64,000 nucleotides of DNA from Erigeron canadensis (lineage: Eukaryota; Streptophyta; Magnoliopsida; Asterales; Asteraceae), in NCBI RefSeq assembly GCF_010389155.1, contig NC_057767.1, forward strand, positions 20,657,723 to 20,721,722. Reading direction: 5' to 3'. Every line of letters begins with the position of its first letter. The first letter of the stretch is position 1. The position numbers were made by a program, and so were the translations under genes. Shown here one piece after another: positions 43,584 through 53,733 of the stretch. Under the pieces are notes generated by a model. That model did not search any database and was not told the DNA's origin. It saw only the letters and a program-made list of their open reading frames with translations.

Positions 43584-45079
43584 TGATGTGTGAAAATCTG
43601 GTTAAATTAAAATCCTATAAATACTCCGAATCGTTTACCACACACAATCGGGCAGTGGACCCGTTCGTATGTAATATAGATTAAAGTAAGTAAAGGTTCG
43701 TTCCACGGAGACTAATAAGAGTTAGCGAGTTTTAAGTAATTTAGAAAGAGTTTGGTTTTTTAAAAACACCACGTCATCTTGATTTTAAATTGAAAGTTAG
43801 TTAGATTGAAAGAGTTAGAAATTCCGTAGGAATTTATCGAAAAGAGATTTGTTTTAGATCAAATAGGATGAGAAGATCATCCACTTTGACTCCATGATAC
43901 ACATTATTTAGGTTGCATATAGTTGAAGAACCAATTCAAATATGTTGATTTTATAACCGAGAACTAAACAAAGACTCACCCCGTACCCGTCAAGTTTGTT
44001 ACTTTATTCAATTCCCTTAATTAGCTAGTTCCATTACTAAGACCGGTACCCCAAGACGCCTTTCATAACTTTCCTAGCCAATTAATTATTTTGGTTATTT
44101 AGATAACAATTGTGTCTATTGATTGTACCCAACCATTAACCCGTTAACCCTTATTAACTATCAATTACTTCCTACCGTACCCGTCATAGAAACAATTGCT
44201 TCTAACCAAGCAATCAAAATAACTTCTACACAACCTGGTTACCACTGAAGTTATGCAAAAACTATCCGCAATTGAGAGTTAAATAACAAAGAATTAATAA
44301 GCTAAGATTACGACACAACGTTAAATCAAATCAACTTGAATTCAAAAGATTTATGCAACCATTATGCAATGTATCACTTCATCTCAGTGGATGACAAATT
44401 ATTTAGCTACTCATAATCAGAAACAAAGCACAAAGAGTAAAAATATAGAAGAGCATATTGTACCAATGTGTAGAAAACAAGTAAACGCTAAGAAAATCGA
44501 CAACCGAATGCCTTGAAGATCACGAACAACCCTTAGACCTTGATGGACGAAAAAGCTGCTGAGAATACCCCCAAAGAACCCTAAAGTCGACTAGAAGTGA
44601 TTGTGTATCGAATGGGAGGGTTATAGTCTTGTATTTATAGAGTTTGCAAGAGGTTTTCACAAACCGACCTACAGGTGCGACGCACCAAGCTTCAGGTATG
44701 GCGCACCTGGCCTTGTTACCAAATTTGAAGATGCCCGATATGCGATGCACCACAGGGTTGGTGCGTCGCACCTCCCTGCTTTCCAACTTCCAAGTTTCTG
44801 AATAGAAAATGCCCTGCACCTCCTTACATGGTGCGGCGCACCTGCCCTGTTTTCAGCCAAAACTTGTAGTTTTCATTCCGTCTTCAGTCGTATGCGTCCA
44901 CGAACCATCCTAATGCATCTTCTAGTCTTCCAAAAGTTGTTTCTAACCATTTTACTTGTTCTAAGCCTGAAATCACTAACAACACCATCAAAGCATCGAA
45001 TATACATATAATTTACACATAATTAAGCTTAAAACGTCTTAGAAACGATATGGGAATATGCATATAAATGGACATATCA
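43584..45079 (-). repeat. Solo LTR (Ty3-type) inserted in the antisense ORF of element B
   Basis: 1,496 bp, on the minus strand TGATATGTCC ... CACACATCA, with TATAAATAC near 44,630. Flanked by GAGAG (43,579-43,583) and GAGAA (45,080-45,084). Removing it and one duplication restores the ORF end. Contains four GGTGCG-N-CGCACC palindromes (44,674-44,842). Internal element sequence is absent. Confidence 0.65.
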
Positions 45080-45793
45080 GAGAAGCTTCGAGATTAGAGG
45101 AAAGCTTGCGAAGATATTCAGAGTCAATATTGGCAAGGTCATCAAGTGAGGAATCAAGGCGAGCAGCTGTGTCTTCCGGAATAGTGCGGCCCTCTAGATT
45201 GATCATTCCATCCGCAGCTAGAGCAAGCATTAATCCAGCCTCTGCATCAATTCTGTTTAGATTACAGACCTTTGATAGCGGCTCACCAACTTTAGGGCCA
45301 TTGATGAAAGACTTACATATACGGGGAATAACATCAACGATCAACCTTCCATATTTCCCCGACTTACCTGCAAGAGCATCTGGTGCCTCCCTCACCAGGC
45401 TATCCTTCTCCCGCACTTGATTGCCTAAAGACTCCACCTCCCTCTCCTTCTCCGCAATACTCCTCTTCGCATCAGTTCTTGCGGTGCTCAGCTCAGCTTG
45501 TAAGGCCCCACAATCCAACTCCAGGTCAGCCACCTTCGCCTCCAAAGCAAGCTTCTCCGTCATCAACCGTTCATACTGCTCCTTCGAAGGTCCAACTTCT
45601 TCAGCATTTTCACGCAATCTTGAATCCATAACACTGCCAATAACAACACTACAAAAGATAGAGCGGTTGAAGAAGGCAGACAACTCAGGGACATTCATGT
45701 TCATCAAACCATTTACCCATCCCGACGGAGCAATACTTTGTAAATCACAATGACAGGAAGAAGCATCCAGAGCTTCCTCAAGGGGGTTGAAAG

Positions 45794-45859
45794 CTGCATG
45801 AATGGTAGAAAGTTAATCAAGAACAATCAAATTGAAGAAAGCAGACAATAAAAACTCAC
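45794..45859 (-). other. Predicted intron 2 of antisense ORF (element B)
   Basis: Minus strand GTGAGT ... CATGCAG, 66 bp, phase 1; same place and phase as intron 2 in element A. Confidence 0.55.
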
Positions 45860-46234
45860 ATGACGACTGCGAAGGAGCCCTATTGACCCTCGTCTTCGAC
45901 TTCTTTGGTCGATGACTAGTTGAACTCTTCGAAACATTCTTCCTCTTCCTCAAACGGCTACCAACAGTATTCTCGTGAGCCTCCACCTCTTCAGCTATAT
46001 CCTCACCACCACCGTCTGAAACGTCAACAACATTCTTCATAGGCTCAAGAGCTGCAGGGGTAGAAACCTCAGGCAACTAATTCGGGGCAGGCCCTTCCTG
46101 AGCCATAGTAGGGGGAACAAGTGCAGGATGGAGAGGAGCAGCTGGCTCAACAGGAGGAGGAGCCAGAACCACCGGCCTAAAGACAATACCAGTCAACGCA
46201 GGCTGCCTATCAATGAGTTGTTTAAAAGACATCT

Positions 46235-46312
46235 CTGCAAACAAAAGCAATACAGATCAATATCTGTCCTATCTTGCAAAAGGAAAGAAAAAGTGCAGAG
46301 AAGTTAGCCTAC
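46235..46312 (-). other. Predicted intron 1 of antisense ORF (element B)
   Basis: Minus strand GTAGGC ... TTTGCAG, 78 bp, phase 1; exon 2 then begins AGATGTC, aligned with AGATGAC in element A. Confidence 0.55.
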
Positions 46313-47000
46313 CCCGACAATCCAGTTCAATCGTAAAATCCAAGGTGCCACATTCCCAATACCTTGCAACTCGGGACTTAAACAAAACAGCCTCCGGATA
46401 CACACACAATTTCAACCTATAAGAACATAAGACATCTACATCTGCTTGTCTAACACCAAAAATACTTGGAACACCTATCGACTCATACTCCAACCTATCC
46501 CTATCTAGCAAACCACTATGAGCAGGTGGAACTAACGATCGATCAACGAAGACAAATAAATTTTTCCAATCCCTAACCTCAATACCACCAGCAACAAAAA
46601 GCTCGTGGTCACCATTTTTTGACACAATAACCCAATCACCAGACTCTTTTAATTTATAAAAGAAATTGAAGAAGGCAACAGAAGGTTGTACACGATTCGT
46701 AGAACAAAGTACTTGGAAGGAAATGACTTTCGCAATGCCAGTTGGGTGAACAACAAATATATGGCACCGGTGGTAATCTACAACCGCAAGGAAAAAATCC
46801 GAAAAAGGAATCCTAAAGTTACCATGTCAAAAAGCTTTTACATACATACCAACAAAACCCGTCGGAGGATCACATATGGATTGACCCCTTTCTAGGTAAC
46901 GAATCAACTTAGGGTTTTGGGAAAAATAGGCATCTACGAAGCTTTGATAGGCAAAACGATCTAAAGTATTGTTGATATCCTTTATCCCTCGTTTCGACAT

Positions 47001-47160
47001 TATGGAAAACAAAGAGGAGGAGAGAATGATGTACCTGGTTAACTTCTGTTGGATCGAGGAAAAACAAAAAAGGGAGACGAAAAGCAGAGCCAAAAAGGGG
47101 AAGCAGAAACAAAAACCCTTATTTTCTGGTGACAATTAGTATTTATATGGGTCGTAATAA
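47001..47160 (-). promoter_or_regulatory. Putative promoter and leader of the antisense ORF of element B
   Basis: Minus strand ATATAAATAC near 47,143, AAGGGTTTTT near 47,118, a CT-rich leader, then the ATG at 47,000. Confidence 0.45.
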
Positions 47161-47377
47161 TAGGTAACTACCCGGTGATATATAACCCTGAGAAACATGC
47201 CAACAAGTTGCCACTAAAGGATAAAAAGTCATTATGGCTTAGCTAAGAAGACTCATGGGTTAACGGAGCAACGGAGAGCATTTTCTTTAGCCTCAAAGGT
47301 TTGATTGTTTCGTTTATTTATTTTAAAAGTCTAATATGACATTTTATAGATAAAATCTCCCATCAGGCTGGGGGGCT

Positions 47378-47994
47378 TGATGATATACCAATACGGAGCT
47401 CTAGCTCCGTATCCGAAGCAGAAGCAGAATACGAAGCCACCTTCGTGTAGGTAAACTTATAACGGAGCTTAACCTCTGTTTAGCATGGTTATCCCGTAGC
47501 TCCGAAGGTAACAAATACCGAGTTACGAGGAGATATACAATAAAGATCAGATATAATCTTTCCTATAATCAATCTATTGAATATATATCGAAGCTCCGAT
47601 ATACTCGGACATAATTATGTAACAAGATTACCACAAATCTCCTCAAGAAGGAAATAAGACATTCACAAAGGAGGAAGAGATTTACCCTAATTTTCTTACC
47701 CTCCTCTCCAAGTAATCCACCCTCTATATAAATAGAGGAGGAAGCCTCACGGCATAAGATCACTCACATTCATATGAATAATATACGAAAAACCCCAGAC
47801 GAGTTTATTCAACCTCTGAATAAACTCTAAACAAAACCCTTAAAACCTAAGTCGAACGAATCAACTTAGACACAACAAAATCCATCCGGCGTAAAGCGGT
47901 CTCCTGACCCTCTGACTGTAAGGGAATCGCCGATCAAAACCAACAACCCCACCCACACATCTAGTTGAGCCATAGTGCGATTAATTGATCCAAC
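47378..47994 (+). repeat. 3' LTR of element B
   Basis: 617 bp from TGATGATATACC after the polypurine tract GGCTGGGGGGCT to GATCCAAC. TATATAAATAGAGG at ~47,725. Contains GGAGCT-rich short inverted words near its start. Confidence 0.8.
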
Positions 47995-49261
47995 GCATAC
48001 ATATATGAACACGAAGGAGGGCAACACACAAAGGACTATTACATGCAACCTATGAAACCGTCGTGTCACACCTACATGCTCACCATTGCATTCTAACGCT
48101 ATACATGGATTCACATAAGATAATCAACACAATCAATAACAACTATCGGGATTCTTAGGTCCCAGAGGTTCTTAGGCCTCATACACAAAGGGGTTCTTAG
48201 GCCCCCACTGAATCACATATCGGGATTCTTAGGTCCCGGGGGTTCTTAGGCCTCATAAACACTATGCCCCAAATAGGCTTAAGGCCAAATCAATTATCAC
48301 ACATGGAAACTGCTCAACATCGTATGGTAATTGACCCAACGTATACACAAAGGTATGCAAATATACTCACCTCCTCCGCAACTCGAACAAAAACTCGATA
48401 ATATGGCAATGCACAATTACAAGCTTCAACCTATAATCATATCATAATATGCATAAGCTTACATTCACAAACTTGCCTAACTCAACTTAGTCATTCTTAT
48501 CAATCACTAGCCTTTTCTAAATCCAAACCCAACCCATTTGTCATTGAGTTACTTTCACTTTCAACAATTTCACTAGGTAGTTCAATCTACCATTTGCATC
48601 AGCATATCATCAACTAATGAAAATCAACTTTATCAAGTTAACACATATATTTCTTACTCAAACGTATCATACAACTTAATGATATATTAGGTTAGCTAAG
48701 AAATAGGGGAAAACCATTCCTAATTCATTTTTTAGCAAAAACCCCCCAATTTTGGGTTACTCCAAGAACCCTAATTTCAATACAAAAAAATAAAAACTAG
48801 GTTAAGGAAATCAATACCTCAAGAATTCAAGGAACTACTTCAAGACTTGAGGTTTTAATTTCTTTTTCCCTCTTTTCCTCTTGGATTTCGGCCACCACCA
48901 CAATCACCACAAACCCTAACTTTTCAATTTCTTGATTATATAAGGTTATTGTTATTATGATTCTTGAAGAATTCTTGAATTAATTAGAGGATGAGAATTT
49001 GTATGATGAAATTAAGAAGGAGATGCATGAAGAAATGGTGGAGAGCAAATGGAAGTATGAGTCAAAGAAACAGAAGTTGGCTGGCACTTCATCAGCTTAC
49101 CACGCCCTTTTCTATTTTTGTGGGTATTTTTACCCGCTATCCACTAAAGTTCCAACTAAATTAACCCCATATCTAAAAATAAAGTACTACTAAACTAATT
49201 TAATGTCAAAACTATAAAAAAGGGGTTAATTTCTTTACCTTAAAAACTTTGGGGTGTTACA
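47995..49261 (-). repeat. Tekay 3' LTR, main fragment
   Basis: Matches 54,342-55,610; on the minus strand starts TGTAACACCCCAAAG. Carries GGTTCTTAGGCC-type tandem words (48,150-48,260). Confidence 0.9.
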
Positions 49262-49275
49262 ACTCTCCCCCACTT
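49262..49275 (-). other. Polypurine tract of the Tekay element
   Basis: Minus strand AAGTGGGGGAGAGTT next to the LTR start. Confidence 0.75.
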
Positions 49276-49283
49276 GGAACGGA

Positions 49284-49835
49284 TCACGACCTCGTGATCC
49301 AAAGCGTATGTAAAGACGGATAGTAAACAAGAACGTCATGTTCGGACTCCCAAGTGCAATCGGAAAATCTTACATGTTTCCACAAAATTTTATAAGTCCT
49401 CACCGTTTTATTTTGAACTTTCCTAAGTTCTTCTTCTACTATGGCAACGGGCTCCTCAACATAATTTAACTTATTGTCGACTTCAATTTCGTTCAAGGGC
49501 ACATAAGTAGATCCATCGGCAAGGTATTTTCTAAGGTGAGACACATGAAACGTAGGATGAATTCCCGACTTAACTCCAAACGGTAAGCAACTTTGCCAAC
49601 CTTGGCTAAAATTTTAAAAGGACCAATAAAACGAGGACTTAACTTTCCACGTTTTCGAAATCGTAAAACACCTTTCCATGGGGAGACTTTCAACATTGAA
49701 TTCGATTGGTCTTCTCCGTTTATCCGCATATGACTTTTGTCGATATTGAGCCACTTTAAGTCTTTCTTTAATCACATCAATTTTCTCGATGATTTTTAAC
49801 ACCACCTCCGTGCCTCCTATTTCGCATTGGCCCAC
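49284..49835 (-). pseudogene. pol: Integrase C-terminus and chromodomain of the Tekay element
   Basis: Minus strand: RQKSYADKRRRPIEF, LSPRFIGPFKIL (the integrase C-terminal GPY/F module) and then a chromodomain segment near 49,490-49,320 with VEEPVAIVEEELRKV and ILWKHVRFSDCTWE. A chromodomain directs chromovirus integration to marked chromatin. Frame changes at ~49,690 and ~49,530. Confidence 0.8.
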
Positions 49836-49841
49836 TTCTCC

Positions 49842-50967
49842 CTAACAAATTGGATATCGACATTTTCGCCCATATAACATTTCATAAGGTGGTATTTGAA
49901 TACTTGAATGGTAGCTATTGTTATAAGAAAACTCTACCTTCACTTCTGCACAAGGTTGCAATTTAGCATAAGGCTTTTGGTGCTCCGCCTTCACTTCTGC
50001 ACAAGTCAAACATTTTTCTACATACTTCACCACATCACGCTTCATTCCGGGCCACCAATATATATTCTACTTTTAAGTCATGGTACATCTTTGTAGCACC
50101 GGGGTGAATGGGGTACTTGGATTTATGAGTCTCATCAAGTAGAACTTGCTTCAACTCACAAGAGAATGGAATCCAAATCCTTCCAAAACGTAAGGTAAGG
50201 CCACGAGAATCCTTGGTAAAATATTGAATTTGACCTTGAATTCTTTCTCTCTTAGGATCTCGTTGCAAGGCCCTTTCTTGAGCTTCTTTAATTTGATCGA
50301 AGAAATCATTGGTGATCAAAACCCATAGGGGAGAAACGACCAAAGTATGATGAGAAATCTTCTGAATCAAGGCGTCCGCTACAAAATTAGCCTTCCCGGG
50401 ATGATACAAGATCTCACAATCATAATCTTTCAAAAGATCTAACCATCTTCGTTGGTGATTGTTAAGATCTCTTTGCTCAGAGAAGTACTTGAGGCTTTTA
50501 TGATCAAAATAAATGGTAAACTTGACTCCATAGAGGTAATGACGCCAAATTTTTAAAGCAAATACCACCGCCGCTACCTCCAAATCATGTGTAGGATACC
50601 GTTTTTCATGCTCTTTCAATTGCCTTGAAGCATAAGCAATGACCTTACCTCGTTGCATAAGAACGTAACCAAGACCATTAGATGATGCATCGCAATACAC
50701 CACCATATCTTCTAAACCGTCAGGCAAAACAAGGACCGATGCTTGACCTAATTTTTCTCGAAGTTGTTAAAAAGCCAACTCTTGTTCGCCTTTCCATTCA
50801 AACTTGATATTCTTTCTAGTCAACTTGGTCAATGGGGAAGCCATTTTAGAGAAATCTTGGATAAAGCGACGGTTATAGCCCACTAGACCAAGGAAACTTC
50901 TAATCTCCGACGGATTCTTAGGTTGTTCCCACTTCATCACCGCACTAATCTTGGCCGGGTCTACCAT
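49842..50967 (-). pseudogene. pol: RNase H and truncated integrase of the Tekay element
   Basis: End of the RT connection region (50,967-50,767), RNase H ([42 protein letters not shown]), then the integrase HHCC zinc region ([26 protein letters not shown]). The DDE core that should follow is deleted: AKLQP passes directly to [17 protein letters not shown] at ~49,935. Confidence 0.82.
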
Positions 50968-51000
50968 AATTCCTTCACTATTAACAACATGGCCAATAAA

Positions 51001-51840
51001 TTACACTTCTCTTAACCAAAATTCATATTTGGAGAATTTAGCATAGAGTTTCTCTTTGCGTAATGTTTTCAACACCTCCCGCAAATGAACTTTATGATCA
51101 GATGAACTTTTGGAATAAATGAGAATATCATCAATGAAAACGATCACAGACTTATCAAGCATGGGATGACAAACACGGTTCATGAGGTCCATGAAAGCCG
51201 CGGGAGCATTTGTGAATCCAAAAGGCATGACAATAAACTCAAAATGACCATAACGATTACGAAAGGTGATTTTAGGAATATCATCCTCACATACTTTAAG
51301 TTGATGATAACCCGAACGAAGATCTATTTTAGAAAAATACGAAGCTCCTTGAAGTTGATCAAACAAATCGTCAATTCTAGGTAGAGGGTATTTATTCTTT
51401 ATGGTCACCTTGTTGAGCTCACGATAGTCGATGCACATACGCATGCTTCCATCCTTCTTCTTGACAAAAAGTATCGGTGCACCCCAAGGAGAATTACTAG
51501 GTCGAATGAAACCTTTGTCGAGTAATTCTTGAAGTTGCTTCATCATTTCTTGCATTTCCGTTGGAGCCAAACGGTAAGGAGCTTTAGCAATGGGGTTAGC
51601 CCCCGGAATAAGATCAATGGAAGACTCAACTTGCCGTTCGGGAGGAATGCTCGGCAAGTCTTCGGGAAAGACATCGACAAATTCACAAACAATTGGGATA
51701 TCTTCAATAGATGGAGGTTTCTTCTCAATGTCGACAATGTGAGCTAGATAGGATGGACATCCATGAGACATGTAATGTTGGGCACGAGCGAAAGTACAAA
51801 TGGATATAGAATGCCCTTTTCTATCACCATACACCACCAA
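51001..51840 (-). pseudogene. pol: Reverse transcriptase of the Tekay element
   Basis: Open 279-codon stretch with [10 protein letters not shown] at its start, [44 protein letters not shown] and the catalytic FIDDILIYS. This motif series is characteristic of Ty3 chromoviruses. Ends at a TAA (51,001) that is a lesion within pol. Confidence 0.9.
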
Positions 51841-51898
51841 GTCTTCACCCTTAGAAGTCTTCTAATATATCGCTTTTTCATCACACGCGATTTTAGCA

Positions 51899-53407
51899 TT
51901 ACAAGAACTCAACCAATCCATACCCAAAATTATATCGAACTCTCCTATCGGGAAAAGGAATTAAGTTAGCTTGAAAGAGTTCCATAGTGATCTTGATTTC
52001 ACAATTTTTATACACATCTTTTACTAACTCCGTTCTACCATTTCCGACTTCAACTTGTAATAAATCTAAACTCGACTTAGACATTGGAATAACATGAATC
52101 ATCCTAGTTGCAACAAAAGATCTATTTGCCCCAGAATCAAAAAGAATTCGCATAGGCACATTATACACAAGAAATGTACCTGTAACAACATCATCCACAT
52201 TCTTAGCCTGCTCCACCGTGAGTTGGAAAGATCTCCCCCGTTGGTTCCCTTGAGCTTGAAAATTTCTCCTTTCCGCTTCCCTCCTCCTTTCTTCAAGTCT
52301 TTCCTCTTCGGTCAACTTAGGACAGGAACTCTTCATATGACCCTTTTCATAACACTTGAAGCATATGACAGGTTTATAGGGTTTTGACTTGCATTCCCGG
52401 CTCGTGTGTCCCGGTTTCCCTCAATTATAACAAACCTTCTTCGTTGCCCTACATACTCCAGAATGATTCCTCTTGCATTGTCGGCAAAAAGGGATGTTTC
52501 TTCTAGTAGAGTTGTTACCGGAACTACCCTCTTGTTTGAATCGTTTATTTAGGGAATGGGTGTCCTCGTGCTTCCTTTTTAAATCCCCTTCATTAACTCT
52601 TGATTGTTCAATTTCATGATCTCTAGCCACATCCGCCAACATGGAGAAAGATTCTATTTGACGTAGGCTTATCTTCTCTCTTAAGCTCTTCTTCAACTTC
52701 ATGTAAAATTGCTCTTTTAGCAATTGATCGTTCTCAAGAAATTCCGGACAAAATTGTGCTTTATCCAATAATTGAGCACGGAATTCATTCAAGCTTAAAT
52801 TTCCTTGGCAATCATTGAGAAATTCACTTCTCAATTTAGTAACTTCAGCCTCCGGCCTAAACTCCTTGAAAAACATAGTCTTGAATTTGGGTCACTCCAC
52901 ATGATCCAAAGCTTCTTTCTTTATCGCCAACAACCCGTCCCACCATCTTTTCCCACTGTTTCGGAGCATGCCCACTGCAAATACAACCTTAAGATGTGAA
53001 GGGCATTGACTAGTACGGAAGGCTCCTTCAATTTCCGATATCCCTCTTGTACAAACGATGGGGTCACGGTCACCATGATACTCGGGTGGGTGGCATACTT
53101 CAAAGTACCTAAAAGTGAACTTATTTTTATAAACTTTCTCTCCCGTCTTCTCCACTTCTCTTTCGTCTTCGGTCTTCTTACCCTTATCCTTGGCATCTTA
53201 TTTTTCAAACTCTCTTTGCACATTAACCGCCACCTCTTCTCGAATCATTTGAGCTATATGGTCGTTCATGGCTCCTTCCATCATTTCGTTTAACTTTTTA
53301 AGTAAGATGGGGGTATACTTTTCTAAGGCTCTCCCAATTTGATCCGATATATCCATACCATCCTCCGCAAAGATAGGTTCCTCTTATTCATTATGATGTT
53401 CAGCCAT
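51899..53407 (-). pseudogene. gag: Gag and protease of the Tekay element
   Basis: ATG at 53,407 (MAEHHNE). Retrotrans_gag domain (KRWWDGLLAIKKEAL, LNEFRAQLLDKAQFCPEF), three zinc motifs (CRQCKRNHSGVC; a CCHC with a stop; CFKCYEKGHMKSSC) and protease ILFDSGANRSFVA at ~52,135 with the DSGA active site. Stops at ~53,385, 53,200 and 52,420, frame break at 52,890. Confidence 0.85.
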
Positions 53408-53718
53408 ACTATAATAAGAAAGATAGTTGAGTCAAACCTAAAACCTATCTGTATATTCTATGAACCCATAGCCAAACCAACAACTTTATACTAAACCGTC
53501 CCAAGGGTTGACACAGTTAGTTTATAAAATTGTTAGTACTTCAACCACAATAAGATCGGCTTCTTATTGTGCTTTAATACTAGCAAGTTCATAAGCTAGT
53601 ATCATCAAACACTATTTCGGTCCCATATAAAATTTCGAATACCTAAGGTCGAGTCTCAACTAAGGTTTAAGTCAAGGCACTCTCTAAACGAGGGAATACC
53701 TAAATCACTTAAACCTCG

Positions 53719-53730
53719 CCTCTGATACCA
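53719..53730 (-). other. Primer-binding site of the Tekay element (initiator tRNA-Met type)
   Basis: Minus strand TGGTATCAGAGG, 3 bp after the LTR end; TGGTATCAGAGC is the complement of the plant initiator-Met tRNA 3' end. Confidence 0.85.
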
Positions 53731-53733
53731 ACT

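Larger units (their letters stand above)
43550..47000 (-). pseudogene. Antisense ORF of element B (Transposase_28-like plus coiled coil), split by solo LTR
   Basis: ATG at 47,000 (MSKRGIKDINN). Exon 1 47,000-46,313, exon 2 46,234-45,860, exon 3 from 45,793, interrupted by the solo LTR at 45,079 and, after it, ending TAA at 43,550; about 600 codons. N-terminal PF04195-like domain (IPFSDFFLAVVDY, SGDWVIVSKNG), Pro/Ala-rich then basic segment (RKRKNVSK, KKSKTR), coiled coil (~45,610-45,400) and VIPRICKS. Lesions: stop near 46,827 and TAA at ~46,078. Homologous to the element A ORF in domain order, length and intron positions. Confidence 0.6.
39818..47994 (+). mobile_element. Retroelement B: Tat-like gag-protease element with antisense ORF
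   Basis: Left LTR (truncated) 39,818-40,129, PBS 40,130-40,149, gag 40,208-42,250, protease 42,271-42,830, antisense spliced ORF 47,000-43,550 (minus), polypurine tract, right LTR 47,378-47,994. No reverse transcriptase, RNase H or integrase. Flanked by a 21-bp direct copy of host LTR sequence (39,797-39,817 and 47,995-48,015) rather than 5 bp. A solo LTR sits in the antisense ORF. Confidence 0.78.
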
